From contig NZ_JARXWB010000030.1 in NCBI RefSeq assembly GCF_029892425.1, positions 36,185 through 100,184 of the forward strand: a stretch of 64,000 nucleotides of DNA, given 5' to 3'. The notes beneath the pieces were generated by a model. The model was given only the letters and a program-made list of their open reading frames with translations. It had not been told where the DNA came from and searched no databases. The stretch comes from Bradyrhizobium sp. BR13661 (GTDB taxonomy: Bacteria > Pseudomonadota > Alphaproteobacteria > Rhizobiales > Xanthobacteraceae). A program made the translations under genes and the position numbers. This document shows positions 25,533-34,288 of this stretch, piece after piece (positions within the stretch are counted from its first letter, which is position 1; every line of letters begins with the position of its first letter).

Positions 25533-28500
25533 ATGGCGTGGGCATCAAGGTCAGGCGGCAAAAAGAGAAAGGCGAAAGCCCGCCAGCCAGGTCGGGCCAA
25601 AGGCCCAAAGACAGCTAAAACCGCAAAAGTCAGGACCGCGAACGCTACGCGCCGCAATGCCCCAATGGCCACGCCGCGCAAGCGTCCTTTGGTTGCTGAT
25701 TTGACCAGGGAGCTGGGCGAAGCACGCGAGCAACAGGCGGCGACCGCCGAGATTCTGCGCGTGATCAGCCAGTCGCCGACCGACGTAAAGCCCGTACTCG
25801 ACGCAATCGTGCTGAGCGCCGCGCGGTTGTTTCGCTGCGACCTGGCGTTCTTCTTGCGGTGCCATGGCCCCACCTTCTCGCAGGCAGCCCTGGTGGGATC
25901 GGATGGATCGCACATCCCCCTCGATCCTGCGGCTTTGCGGATCGACCCCGAAATCAACTTCCCGTCACGCACCATCGTCAGCAAGAAAAACCTGCATTTG
26001 CCGGACTGGTCGGCGATCGATCTGCCCGAACACGAGCGCCGCATTCACGAGACATATGGCATCAATTCGTCGCTGTTCCTGCCTCTGCTGCTGCGTGGGG
26101 GCGAATGTTTTGGCCTACTTGCGCTCGCCAGCAAACACCCCCGCATATTCGGCAACAGCGAGATTTCACTGGCCGAATCCTTCCGCGACCAGGCCGTGAT
26201 CGCCATCGAGAACGCCCGCCTGTTCGACGAGGTGCAGGCCAAGACGCGCGATCTCACCGAAGCCCTCACCCACCAGACCGGCAGCAGCAATATTTTGCGC
26301 GTCATTGCCTCCTCGCCGACCGACGTGCAGCCGGTGCTGCAGGCCATCGTGGAGAGCGCCTGCGAGCTGTGCGAGGCGACCGACGCGACCGTTTGTCTGA
26401 GGGACGGCGACAGCCTCGTCTACAACGCTCACCATGGCCCGATCCCGGTGGTGCTCGGGCGACATGTCATCAGCCGCGGCTTTGCCGCAGGCCGCGCAAT
26501 CGTCGACCGCGCACCGGTCCACGTGCACGACGTGCTCTCCGAGGAAGGCGACGAGTTTCCGGGCGCGAAGGAATGGTCGGTCGCCCAGGGCGTTCGAAGC
26601 CTCCTCAGCGTGCCGCTGATGCGCGACGAAGAAAGCATCGGAGCGATTCTGTTGCGCCGGAGGGAGGTGCAACCGTTCACCGACAAGCAAATCACCCTGC
26701 TGCAGACCTTCGCCGACCAGGCGGTGATCGCGATCGGCAATGTGCGTCTCTTCGAGGAGGTGCAGGCCAAGACCCGCGATCTCCAGGAATCGCTGCAATT
26801 CCAGACCGCGAGCGCCGAGGTGCTCAAGGTCATTAGCCGCTCGCCCGACACCCTGCAGCCGGTGCTCGATTGCATTGCAGAAACCTCGTGCGAGCTGTGC
26901 GGCTCCGACGGGGTCACGATTTTCCTGCTGCGGGACGAGATGTTCCATTTCACCGCAGTCTCGGGCGCCGTGCCGAAGCACCTGGAACTCCTGCGGTCCA
27001 ATCCGGTGCCAAGCGATGATCCGACCTCCGTGTTTGGGCAGCTCGCGCTCAAGAAGCAGACGCTCCACTACCCCAACGTCACGGACGCTCGCGAACTGGA
27101 TCAGGCTCGCATCAGCCTCGGCGGACCGCGGGCGCTGCTGCTGGTGCCGCTGATACAGGATGGCGACGTCCTCGGCATCATTGTCCTGCGCCAGTCACAC
27201 GAGCGGCCTTTCACGCCGCGCCAGATTCAGGCGATCGAGACATTCGCCGACCAGGCCGTGATCGCGATCTCGAACGTCAATCTGTTCGACGAGGTGCAGG
27301 CCAGGACGCGCGATCTCGAAGAGTCGCTCCAGCAGCAGACCGCCACCGCCGAAGTGCTTCAGGTGATTTCGTCGTCGATGGGCAACGCGCAACCGGTCTT
27401 CGAGCAAATGCTGGAAAAGGCAACGCGCGTGTGTGGCGCAGAATTCGGGCTCATGGGCCTCTTCGACGGAGAGGTGTATCGACGGGCCGCGGTGTACAAC
27501 GTACCGCCGGCGTTTGATGCCGCCGTACCGAAGGAGTTTCGCCCGACCCTCGACAGCGGGCTCGGAGCCGCTCTCCGGACGGCGCAGGTCTTCAAGACCT
27601 ACGATCTTAGCAAAAGCGAGCAATATCTTTCCAGGAGCCATCCGGCGATAGTTGCGATGGTGGAAGTCGCGGGCGTACGCACCCTCGTCATTGTGCCGAT
27701 GTTGCGGGACGCAAAGCCGATCGGCGCGATATCGATCTACCGCAAGGAGGTCAGCCCGTTCAGCGATAGACAGATCGAGCTTCTGAAGAATTTTGCAAAC
27801 CAGGCCGTGATAGCCATCGAGAACGCGCATCTTTTGAACGAGCTGCGCCAACGAACCACAGAACTATCGCAATCCCTCGACGACCTCCGCTCCGCACAGG
27901 ACCGCCTGATCCAGACCGAGAAGCTCGCCTCCCTCGGCCAGCTCACCGCCGGCATCGCCCACGAGATCAAGAATCCGCTCAATTTCGTCAACAATTTCTC
28001 GGCGCTGTCGGTCGAGCTCACCGACGAGCTGAACGATCTCCTGAAAGGCGCAAAAATTTCCGAGGACATCAGCAAGGAGGTCGACGAATTGACCGGCCTT
28101 CTGAAGGACAACCTCGGCAAGGTGGTGCAGCACGGCAAGCGTGCCGATTCCATCGTCAAGAACATGCTGTTGCATTCGCGCGAGGGGTCTGGCGAGCACC
28201 GGGCGGCCGACATCAACGCGTTGGTGGAGGAAAGCCTCAATCTGGCCTATCACGGCGCGCGCGCCGAAAAGCCGCATTTCAACGTCACGCTGCAGCGCCA
28301 TTTCGATCCTGATGCGGGCATGCTCGAGGCCTTTCCGCAGGAAATCACCCGGGTCTTGCTGAACCTGATCGCGAACGGCTTTTATGCTGTGAGCAAGCGC
28401 AAGGCCGACAACGATGGCGCGGTGTTCGAACCGGTCGTGAGCGCGACGACAAAAGGCTGCAGCGACCATGTCGAAATCCGCATCCGCGACAATGGCACCG

Positions 28501-28715
28501 GCATTCCGCCCGAGGTGAAGGAGAAGATGTTCAATCCCTTCTTCACGACCAAGCCGGCCGGCGAAGGCACCGGGCTCGGGCTATCCATGTCCCATGACAT
28601 CATCGTGAAACAGCATGGTGGCACGATCGATGTCGTGACCGAGCCGGGCCAATTTACCGAGTTCACGATCATATTGCCGCGCACCAAAATTCTTTCAGGC
28701 AAGTTCAGAGGTTAG
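25533..28715 (+). CDS. Soluble four-GAF histidine kinase
   Basis: A 1060-residue protein: a Lys/Arg-rich N-terminus (1-55), then four GAF domains, each preceded by a near-identical linker (of the form EVQAKTRDLxESLxxQTAxAEVLxVISxSP), ending with HisKA and HATPase_c. The phospho-acceptor is His810 in LTAGIAHEIKNPLNFVNN. The N-box is in LLNLIANGFYAV, and the G-boxes are DNGTGIPPEV and GEGTGLGLSM. No membrane segment is seen, so it is a cytosolic sensor of small ligands or redox state. GGGGGG lies 9 bp before the ATG. The response regulator gene follows after 2 bp. The ligands cannot be read; four GAFs suggest signal integration or domain duplication. Confidence 0.92.
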   Translation: MAWASRSGGKKRKAKARQPGRAKGPKTAKTAKVRTANATRRNAPMATPRKRPLVADLTRELGEAREQQAATAEILRVISQSPTDVKPVLDAIVLSAARLFRCDLAFFLRCHGPTFSQAALVGSDGSHIPLDPAALRIDPEINFPSRTIVSKKNLHLPDWSAIDLPEHERRIHETYGINSSLFLPLLLRGGECFGLLALASKHPRIFGNSEISLAESFRDQAVIAIENARLFDEVQAKTRDLTEALTHQTGSSNILRVIASSPTDVQPVLQAIVESACELCEATDATVCLRDGDSLVYNAHHGPIPVVLGRHVISRGFAAGRAIVDRAPVHVHDVLSEEGDEFPGAKEWSVAQGVRSLLSVPLMRDEESIGAILLRRREVQPFTDKQITLLQTFADQAVIAIGNVRLFEEVQAKTRDLQESLQFQTASAEVLKVISRSPDTLQPVLDCIAETSCELCGSDGVTIFLLRDEMFHFTAVSGAVPKHLELLRSNPVPSDDPTSVFGQLALKKQTLHYPNVTDARELDQARISLGGPRALLLVPLIQDGDVLGIIVLRQSHERPFTPRQIQAIETFADQAVIAISNVNLFDEVQARTRDLEESLQQQTATAEVLQVISSSMGNAQPVFEQMLEKATRVCGAEFGLMGLFDGEVYRRAAVYNVPPAFDAAVPKEFRPTLDSGLGAALRTAQVFKTYDLSKSEQYLSRSHPAIVAMVEVAGVRTLVIVPMLRDAKPIGAISIYRKEVSPFSDRQIELLKNFANQAVIAIENAHLLNELRQRTTELSQSLDDLRSAQDRLIQTEKLASLGQLTAGIAHEIKNPLNFVNNFSALSVELTDELNDLLKGAKISEDISKEVDELTGLLKDNLGKVVQHGKRADSIVKNMLLHSREGSGEHRAADINALVEESLNLAYHGARAEKPHFNVTLQRHFDPDAGMLEAFPQEITRVLLNLIANGFYAVSKRKADNDGAVFEPVVSATTKGCSDHVEIRIRDNGTGIPPEVKEKMFNPFFTTKPAGEGTGLGLSMSHDIIVKQHGGTIDVVTEPGQFTEFTIILPRTKILSGKFRG

Positions 28716-28717
28716 AG

Positions 28718-29107
28718 GTGAGCATTCTCGTTCTCGTGGTGGATGACGAGCCCGACGTCGAGGCCCTGTTCCGCCAGCAATTTCGCCGCGACTTGCGCGC
28801 GCAACGTTTTGTCATGGACTTTGCCAATTCGGCGGCGGACGCGCTGTCGCGCATCGCCTCTACCATCGGGCAGTCGCTGATCTTGATCCTGTCCGACATA
28901 AACATGCCCGGAATGACCGGCCTCGAGATGCTGCCGAAGGTGAAAGAGATGCGCCCCGAGGTCCCCGTGATCATGATCACGGCGTATGGCGATGCCGACA
29001 CCATCCGCAGGGCGCTGGAGAGTGGTGCGTCGGGGCTGCTCACCAAGCCGATCGATTTCAAGGTGTTGCGCGAGGAGATTGACACCAGGTTGGCGCAGGT
29101 GGAATAG
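28718..29107 (+). CDS. Stand-alone response regulator receiver domain
   Basis: 129 residues containing only a CheY-like receiver. The acidic pocket is in VVDDEPD, the phosphorylated residue is Asp60 in LILSDINMPGMTG, the switch Thr is in MITAYGD, and the Lys is in LLTKPID. There is no output domain, so it must act by protein contact or pass phosphate on. GTG start with TTAGAG upstream, 2 bp after the four-GAF kinase, its obvious partner. Confidence 0.93.
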   Translation: MSILVLVVDDEPDVEALFRQQFRRDLRAQRFVMDFANSAADALSRIASTIGQSLILILSDINMPGMTGLEMLPKVKEMRPEVPVIMITAYGDADTIRRALESGASGLLTKPIDFKVLREEIDTRLAQVE

Positions 29108-29723
29108 TCCGGTGCCGGCTGTCAGGGGTAGACCGGACCTAACTTAAACCGGGCAAAACCGTCGCGATTGACCCGGAGCCGACCTTTGCCGTTCTTGTTC
29201 AGCGCTGGGTCGGCTGTTTAATCCCATTCAACGGGTGGTACTGTCCGTATTCGACCCGGGTGTCCTAAGTTGATCAGCCGCTGTTCCAATTTGATTTTTG
29301 GCACGAACTGCATAGGCTTTCGGCCTTAATCCATGTTGATTTTTGGCATGGGCAGGGAACTACTGTTTCGGGTAGTTGCTTTCGCGGCCGGGGCGGTCAC
29401 AGTCGCCGCCGCAGCGACCCTCTTGTTTGGATTTTGAAAGAGTATGGCCGCCTCATTCAGCCCACGCTGGGTGGACTTCGGCCGCTTGCGAGAAGCAGGC
29501 GTTGCCGCGTCAAGGCGCGCTCATTACTTCAAGATGATCGATGCGGCCTTGATTACGGGCCAGCGCAATTAAAAACTGATCCAATGCGACTTCTGATTCA
29601 ACATCTAAGGCGACCGTCCCGGCAAACAGAATCGCCGGAGCAACGTTGTTGTTGGCCGGTTTCGGCAATTGATTTAGCTGCATAATTCCCCCAATAATTC
29701 CACCATTAGCTAGGTCAATATTT
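29108..29723. other. Gap after the two-component pair
   Basis: About 0.6 kb with no confident gene. It contains a 13-bp direct repeat (TTGATTTTTGGCA at 29291-29303 and 29337-29349) and an inverted pair, AGCCGAC and GTCGGCT, near 29180-29215 that could terminate the kinase operon. A 34-codon frame is listed separately. GC content falls towards the right, marking the edge of accessory DNA. Confidence 0.5.
29333..29437 (+). CDS. Possible single-pass small membrane protein
   Basis: A 34-codon frame, too short for normal ORF calling. It starts MLIFGMGRELLFRVV and continues with one Ala/Val/Leu helix (AFAAGAVTVAAAATLLFGF) that ends at the stop. A basic N-terminus before one helix is typical of small membrane proteins. 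There is no clear ribosome site; an internal ATG at 29348 is an alternative start. Weakly supported. Confidence 0.25.
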   Translation: MLIFGMGRELLFRVVAFAAGAVTVAAAATLLFGF

Positions 29724-29742
29724 ATCCGACAAACGGTCGGAT
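29724..29742. promoter_or_regulatory. Inverted repeat upstream of the XRE regulator
   Basis: ATCCGAC (29724-29730) and GTCGGAT (29736-29742) form a 7-bp inverted repeat with a 5-bp centre, 21 bp before the regulator start. Size and position fit an autoregulatory operator of a small XRE protein. Confidence 0.5.
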
Positions 29743-29763
29743 TTCATTTTGTATCGAGAAATA

Positions 29764-30045
29764 ATGACTGAACGAGACTCCTCCCTCTTGGCAGCACAAA
29801 TCAGGGCGGCGCGCGGATTGCTGGGGTGGTCGCAGGCTTACCTAGCTGAAGGCTGCAACATGCACCGCGGCACGCTGGCCGACCTTGAAGGCGGCAAGCG
29901 TGAGCCGCACAAAGCGACGCTTTTCGTTCTAATGAACGAGCTAGCGGCAGCAGGAATCGTCTTCACCGAAACCGGTGTGCAATTCCGGAAGTGGCCGCCG
30001 AAGAAGGAATACATTCCGATAGGAATCAAGAACCGGAAGAAGTAG
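29764..30045 (+). CDS. Small XRE-family DNA-binding protein
   Basis: A 93-residue protein with one Cro/C1-type HTH: IRAARGLLGWSQAYLAEG (helices 1-2) and MHRGTLADLEGGKREPHKAT (recognition helix and following turn). The tail is short and basic (RKWPPKKEYIPIGIKNRKK). The frame also opens at a TTG at 29749, but the ATG at 29764 begins the conserved part. No toxin-like partner lies next to it, so a toxin-antitoxin role is not supported. It stands in a lower-GC stretch together with small zinc-ribbon genes. Confidence 0.8.
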   Translation: MTERDSSLLAAQIRAARGLLGWSQAYLAEGCNMHRGTLADLEGGKREPHKATLFVLMNELAAAGIVFTETGVQFRKWPPKKEYIPIGIKNRKK

Positions 30046-30240
30046 CTGCAACAGACTGCTCGGTCGCCAGCCGCACTATCAACGTGAACGTCGCCCCGGG
30101 ATAGCGCGTCCAAACCTCAATATCTGACGTGACGGTCAGATAGCCTAAGAAGCACCTGTATCGGCCGGCGCATTTAACCCAAAGCTTCCTAGTTAATTTC
30201 AATTATATCCTAACTTGCCGTTAAGGGGCATACTCCTCCA

Positions 30241-30450
30241 ATGCCAGGGCCCTTGAAATCTACATGTCCTAACTGTGCGGCTGAATATCGGGTCAAACGC
30301 ACCGAGATGGAGCCCAGGTTTGACAAGCCGTTGCTTTGCTCTAGTTGCGGCGGCCCTCTCAGAAACCGCGATGGTAGATTTTCGCTAGAATACTTCCGGC
30401 TCAAGGGTGCAGGTCTGAACAAGAACGGTCGCCAACCAAGGTTACGATGA
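30241..30450 (+). CDS. Small zinc-ribbon protein A
   Basis: 69 residues with two CxxC knuckles (STCPNCAAEYR and LLCSSCGGPL) 25 residues apart, the geometry of a zinc ribbon. The C-terminal third is basic (LNKNGRQPRLR). There is no other domain. Its stop overlaps the ATG of zinc-ribbon gene B by 4 bp, so the two are co-translated. Function is unknown; nucleic-acid or protein binding is the usual role of such modules. Confidence 0.65.
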   Translation: MPGPLKSTCPNCAAEYRVKRTEMEPRFDKPLLCSSCGGPLRNRDGRFSLEYFRLKGAGLNKNGRQPRLR

Positions 30451-30653
30451 TGAAGAAAGGCGACGTGACCTGCCCCGATTGCTCTGCTGGTTACCGGCGC
30501 ATCGAACTGGAATCCAGAACGGGACGCGCCGGTCATTACAGTCATTACAAATGTCTCGTCTGTGATCGCGTACTGGAAGTGTTCGACGGCTCTAGCGAGG
30601 TTGCATATCGGCTTACAGTAGTACCGTCAGAGTTGCGGCCTGCAAGGCGATAG
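30447..30653 (+). CDS. Small zinc-ribbon protein B
   Basis: 68 residues with CxxC pairs in VTCPDCSAGYRRIELE and YKCLVCDRVLEVFDG. The first knuckle resembles that of the upstream protein (CPxC-xx-xYR), so the pair may be an old duplication. A GAG-rich start (ATGATGAAG) overlaps the previous stop. The C-terminus ends in Arg residues. No family assignment beyond zinc ribbon. Confidence 0.65.
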   Translation: MMKKGDVTCPDCSAGYRRIELESRTGRAGHYSHYKCLVCDRVLEVFDGSSEVAYRLTVVPSELRPARR

Positions 30654-30782
30654 GCCGCCCCAGTTGGTAGCTCTCCGAAGCGTACACGACACAAAACTGT
30701 GGCACTAAGTTGTGCAGGATATTCTGCACTGGAGATTTGCGTTAGACTCACCGGGGCTGGAAAGCCGCCGCTCGCGCTAACT

Positions 30783-31016
30783 TTAAATGGGCGGCGTTTT
30801 TGTGAAGCTGAATCTCTCAGTTCGCTGGCTTAAAGAAATAGAGAACGACCTCGATTCAGTTACGGCGAAGACAATAACAAACTGCCTGCACAATTGACAG
30901 ACATACAACTTCTCGCGGGGCGTCATGGTCTTGCAACACTGCGGACAAGTCAGGAGGGCTGCCTGCCTGTTGCCACTGGTATATTTCGGCGGCGGCAAAT
31001 GACGATATGCTCTCAT
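30783..31016 (-). CDS. Small zinc-ribbon protein C, opposite strand
   Basis: 77 residues from the ATG at 31016, which has GGAG seven bases upstream. Two CxxC pairs (LTCPQCCKTM and YVCQLCRQFV) form a third zinc ribbon within 800 bp. The N-terminus (RAYRHLPPPKY) is basic and Pro-rich, and the tail is Ser/Arg-rich. The frame extends further upstream to 31166 without a ribosome site. Convergent with zinc-ribbon pair A/B. Confidence 0.5.
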   Translation of the reverse strand: MRAYRHLPPPKYTSGNRQAALLTCPQCCKTMTPREKLYVCQLCRQFVIVFAVTESRSFSISLSQRTERFSFTKTPPI

Positions 31017-31545
31017 CCGACGCTCCAACGCGAAAAAGCTCCCCGCCCACCTTGGAACCGCGTGAGCGGGGAATGCGCATTGAGCGACGGCATCGTCGCT
31101 CACGAGAAAGCTAGCTGTCGTCAGTGACGATTGGCCAAGTGGAAGGAAGAGCATCCAATCTATCACTCAGACGCTTGGCATATCGAGCGCTACAAGTGCG
31201 TGCCGGGGGACTACAAGGTAGTTACCCGTCATAAAGCCTAAAGGACGGGCGCTTACTCACAATCAACTTAAAGACCGTGAAGTCGCTGGGTCTCGAAAAT
31301 AGCCCAATCTCCTCGCTAAGGCTGACGAGGTGATCGAGAAGGGCTCACTAATGCAGCGCCGCATCAGTCCGTTTCTGGCCCCATCAGCGAAGTTGCGCCG
31401 CGTCTGACAGAGGTCCGCTCATCGCGCCGTGGCGGGCAGATTTTCTCAACCTGAGTTCTTCGCATTTTGATAAATGGGGTGGCCTGGTTCAAGCGCCTCC
31501 GCCTGAGCGGAGGGACGAGGCCACCGAGGGCGTTGGCCGAGCTAG
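31017..31545. other. Accessory DNA with an interrupted reading frame
   Basis: 529 bp with no intact gene. On the + strand a frame reads from about 31000 to a TGA at 31125-31127 and continues in the same phase to 31241, encoding a protein-like stretch (KWKEEHPIYHSDAWHIERY) with natural-looking composition. This may be a gene broken by one stop. A dispersed repeat copy follows at 31371. Confidence 0.35.
31371..31427 (+). repeat. Degenerate direct repeat, copy 1
   Basis: 57 bp that match 41621-41677 in the same orientation with about seven mismatches plus the last base. The core CCGCGTCTGAC-GAGGTCCGCTCATCGCG is nearly exact. The copies lie 10,250 bp apart. They could be members of a dispersed family or the borders of an acquired block. 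Confidence 0.75.
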
Positions 31546-32427
31546 CTAGGCCGCATTCAAACCGTCTAATCTTGAAAGGAAAGTCCTCAGGATCGGCGAA
31601 GCGTTGGCGCGATGATAGCCGACCGTCACGTCGATGGTCGGCGGTTCTCCTTCGAGCGGCAGGCTCACCACAGACCAGGGCAGAAAATTCTTGGCCGACG
31701 CCGGCAAGATCGCAACCCCGCGGTTGGATGAGACGAGGGAGATCGCCATCGCATAGTTGTCGATCTCGAATGCCGGTACGATTTCTATCCCCCTTCGCTG
31801 GAGGTAACCGGCAATGACGGCGCGCAGCACACGCGGCACTTTCGATATGCCGATATAGGTTTCGCCGACCAAATTCTTCGGATCGAAAGTCTTTCGCTGC
31901 GCGAGCCTGTGATCGCTGGGCAGAACCGCGACCAAGGGCTCCTGCGCCACGACCTTGAATTCGATGTCGGGCATGGTTTCTGAGCGGACGAATGCGACGT
32001 CCAGCCTGCGGTGCGCGAGTTCCTCCAGTAGCGCCGCCGAGTGATCGCTGGATACACGGATTTCGATGTTGGCCAGTTCGTTGCGCAACAGTCCGGTCGC
32101 GCGCGGCAGCCACTCGACCTCCTGTCCGGTGGTGAAGCCGATTGCGAACACTTGCTTGCTTGGCTGGGCCGCGCGGCGAGCGCCTTCGGTGGCGGCTTCG
32201 GCCTGCATCAGCGCCAGACGAGCGTGATCGAGAAACACCTTGCCGGCTTCCGTGAGCTCCACGCCGCGGACGCTGCGCCTGAGAAGCGGCACGCCAACCT
32301 CATATTCGAGGTCGCGGATCTGGCGGCTCAGGGACGGCTGAGCGGTGTTGAGCCGCTTTTCGGCGGCCACCGTAAGGCTTCCCTCCTCGGCGACGGCGAC
32401 GAAATAGCGGAGATGGCGAAGCTCCAT
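31546..32427 (-). CDS. LysR-family regulator (BenM/CatR-like) of the SDR cluster
   Basis: 293 residues from the Met at 32427 (MELRHLRYFVAVAEEGSL), a CbnR/BenM-style start. HTH: LTVAAEKRLNTAQPSLSRQIRDLE. The effector domain follows with GFTTGQEVEWLP and VAVLPSDHRLA. The longer frame to 32532 lacks support. It is divergent from a six-gene + strand cluster of dehydrogenases and a transporter, across 158 bp, and is their probable activator. Confidence 0.9.
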   Translation of the reverse strand: MELRHLRYFVAVAEEGSLTVAAEKRLNTAQPSLSRQIRDLEYEVGVPLLRRSVRGVELTEAGKVFLDHARLALMQAEAATEGARRAAQPSKQVFAIGFTTGQEVEWLPRATGLLRNELANIEIRVSSDHSAALLEELAHRRLDVAFVRSETMPDIEFKVVAQEPLVAVLPSDHRLAQRKTFDPKNLVGETYIGISKVPRVLRAVIAGYLQRRGIEIVPAFEIDNYAMAISLVSSNRGVAILPASAKNFLPWSVVSLPLEGEPPTIDVTVGYHRANASPILRTFLSRLDGLNAA

Positions 32428-32585
32428 TCCATGCTCTCCAGGTATGGATGGGAAACTTACAAAGTCTTTTTCAAATGCGCTAGGCGGGTCCAAATAGCTC
32501 CCAACAGCAACGAGACATCTGCTTCTGACCATGCCCTTTGGGCAGGGACCGGGTGGCTTGTGCCCAATTTCGAGGAGCTTTCGCC

Positions 32586-33332
32586 ATGTCCGCCCCCGTC
32601 GTCCTCATTACCGGAGCTCTGACCGGCATCGGCCGCGCCACCGCCATCGCCTTCGCCAAACAGGGCTCAACCGTGGTCGTTTCCGGCCGCCGAGAGGCCG
32701 AAGGCCGGGCACTTCAGGCTGAGCTCCGGAGCCTCGGCGCCCAAGCGGCCTTCATCCGAGCCGACGTGCGACATGAGGATGACATCGGTTTTCTGGTCGA
32801 CCAGACGGTCGCGCGTTTCGGCCGGCTGGATGTCGCGGTGAATAATGCCGGCACCGAGGGCACGCCGGGGTCGGTGATCGCGACCACGCTGGAAAGCTAT
32901 GCCGCGATGTTCGACACCAACGTGCTCGGCACCCTGCTCAGCCTGAAGCACGAACTCAGGGTCATGCAGCCTCAGGGGTCGGGCAGTATCGTCAACATTT
33001 CGTCCACCATGGGCGAGCGCGGCGCGGCCAACCTGTCGCTCTACGTCGCCAGCAAGCACGCTGTTGAGGGCCTCACCAAATCCGCGGCACTCGAAGCGGC
33101 CGCGTTCGGCGTCCGCGTCAACGCGGTGGCGCCGGGGCCGACAGATACCGCGATGCTCGATCGCCTGACCGGCTCGCCCGACAAGAAAGCGGCCTTCTAC
33201 GCCGCCGTGCCGCTCAAGCGTGGCGCGAGACCAGAGGAGATCGCCGACGCCGTCGTTTTCGTCGCGTCCGAGAAGGCCTCGTTCATCACAGGCCAGATCG
33301 TACGGGTCAACGGCGGCAAGACCGCAAGCTGA
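32586..33332 (+). CDS. Short-chain dehydrogenase/reductase 1
   Basis: 248 residues of the classical SDR family: cofactor motif ITGALTGIGRA (TGxxxGxG), the Asp in IRADVRHEDD, NNAGTEG, the catalytic Ser in NISSTMG, and YxxxK in LYVASKHA. The C-terminal GQIVRVNGGKTAS is complete. The Arg after the second strand (VVSGRREAEG) suggests NADP(H) over NAD. GAGGAG lies 12 bp before the ATG. It is the first gene of the LysR-controlled cluster; substrate unknown. Confidence 0.9.
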   Translation: MSAPVVLITGALTGIGRATAIAFAKQGSTVVVSGRREAEGRALQAELRSLGAQAAFIRADVRHEDDIGFLVDQTVARFGRLDVAVNNAGTEGTPGSVIATTLESYAAMFDTNVLGTLLSLKHELRVMQPQGSGSIVNISSTMGERGAANLSLYVASKHAVEGLTKSAALEAAAFGVRVNAVAPGPTDTAMLDRLTGSPDKKAAFYAAVPLKRGARPEEIADAVVFVASEKASFITGQIVRVNGGKTAS

Positions 33333-33369
33333 ATCGATCACATCGTCTCGGACACAAAGGAATTCTGCC

Positions 33370-34206
33370 ATGACCACGCATACACACCAAACTGCGCCCA
33401 CCCAATTCGTCGAAACCAACGGAATCCGCTTCGCCTATCGTCGCTTCGGCAAGACAGGCGGCGTTCCGATCGTCATGAACATCCATTTCCGCGGCACCAT
33501 GGACCATTGGGATCCGGCCGTGACCGACGGGTTGGCGGCGCAACGTGAGGTCATCCTGTTCGACAATGCGGGCATCGGCGCCAGTTCGGGCGAGACCCCG
33601 GCGACCATCCCGGGCATGGCAACAGACGCCATCGCCTTCATCAGGGCGCTCGGGATCGGCAAGACCGACGTCCTCGGCTATTCGGTCGGCGGCAAGGTTG
33701 CCCAGGAGATCGCCGTGCAGGCGCCCGACCTGGTGCGCAAGCTGGTGCTCGTGGGCACCGGGCCGCGTGGTGCCGACACCGCCGCCAGCAAATCCGCAGA
33801 GATCTTCTCTGCCACCTACGACCCGCCCGAACATCTCTGGATCGCCGCGCATTTCCTGCCCAACGCAGCCGGTCGCGCGGCCGGACGGAAGTACCTCGAG
33901 CGCAAGTTCCGCCGCAAGGATCGCAGCCCGGAAGTGAGCGAGACGTCCGCCACGGCGCAGTACGCGGCGATCGTCAAGTCGAACGAGAAGACCGATGGCG
34001 TCTGGGATTACCTGGCCGATATCCATCATCCAGCTCTGGTGGTCGACGGCAGCAACGACCTGATCATCCCAACGATCAACGGCTTCACGTTGCAGCAGCG
34101 CCTGCCGAACGCGCAACTCATCGTCTATCCGGATTCGAGTCACGGGCCTCAGAACCAGTACCCGGAGATCTTCGTGGCCCACACCGCCATGTTCCTGGAT
34201 GCGTAG
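33370..34206 (+). CDS. Alpha/beta hydrolase
   Basis: 278 residues. Nucleophile elbow GYSVGG (Ser105), oxyanion region VMNIHFRGTMDHWDP, acid Asp in LVVDGSNDLIIP, catalytic His in YPDSSHGPQNQ. The HF-type start in place of HG resembles the haloalkane-dehalogenase/epoxide-hydrolase/chloroperoxidase branch, but the exact reaction cannot be told. No signal peptide. 37 bp after SDR 1, AAGGA upstream; same operon. Confidence 0.87.
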   Translation: MTTHTHQTAPTQFVETNGIRFAYRRFGKTGGVPIVMNIHFRGTMDHWDPAVTDGLAAQREVILFDNAGIGASSGETPATIPGMATDAIAFIRALGIGKTDVLGYSVGGKVAQEIAVQAPDLVRKLVLVGTGPRGADTAASKSAEIFSATYDPPEHLWIAAHFLPNAAGRAAGRKYLERKFRRKDRSPEVSETSATAQYAAIVKSNEKTDGVWDYLADIHHPALVVDGSNDLIIPTINGFTLQQRLPNAQLIVYPDSSHGPQNQYPEIFVAHTAMFLDA

Positions 34207-34288
34207 CGAACCCCGAGTGGTCGAGCCGGTCGGTTGCGCTTCCGGCATACCCGACCGGCGCCGCTGATTTCCTAGAAGGAAGATCATC

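Noticed and set aside
29764..30045. Antitoxin of a toxin-antitoxin pair
   Set aside because: No toxin-like small gene adjoins it; the nearest genes are zinc ribbons with no RelE, HipA or similar features.
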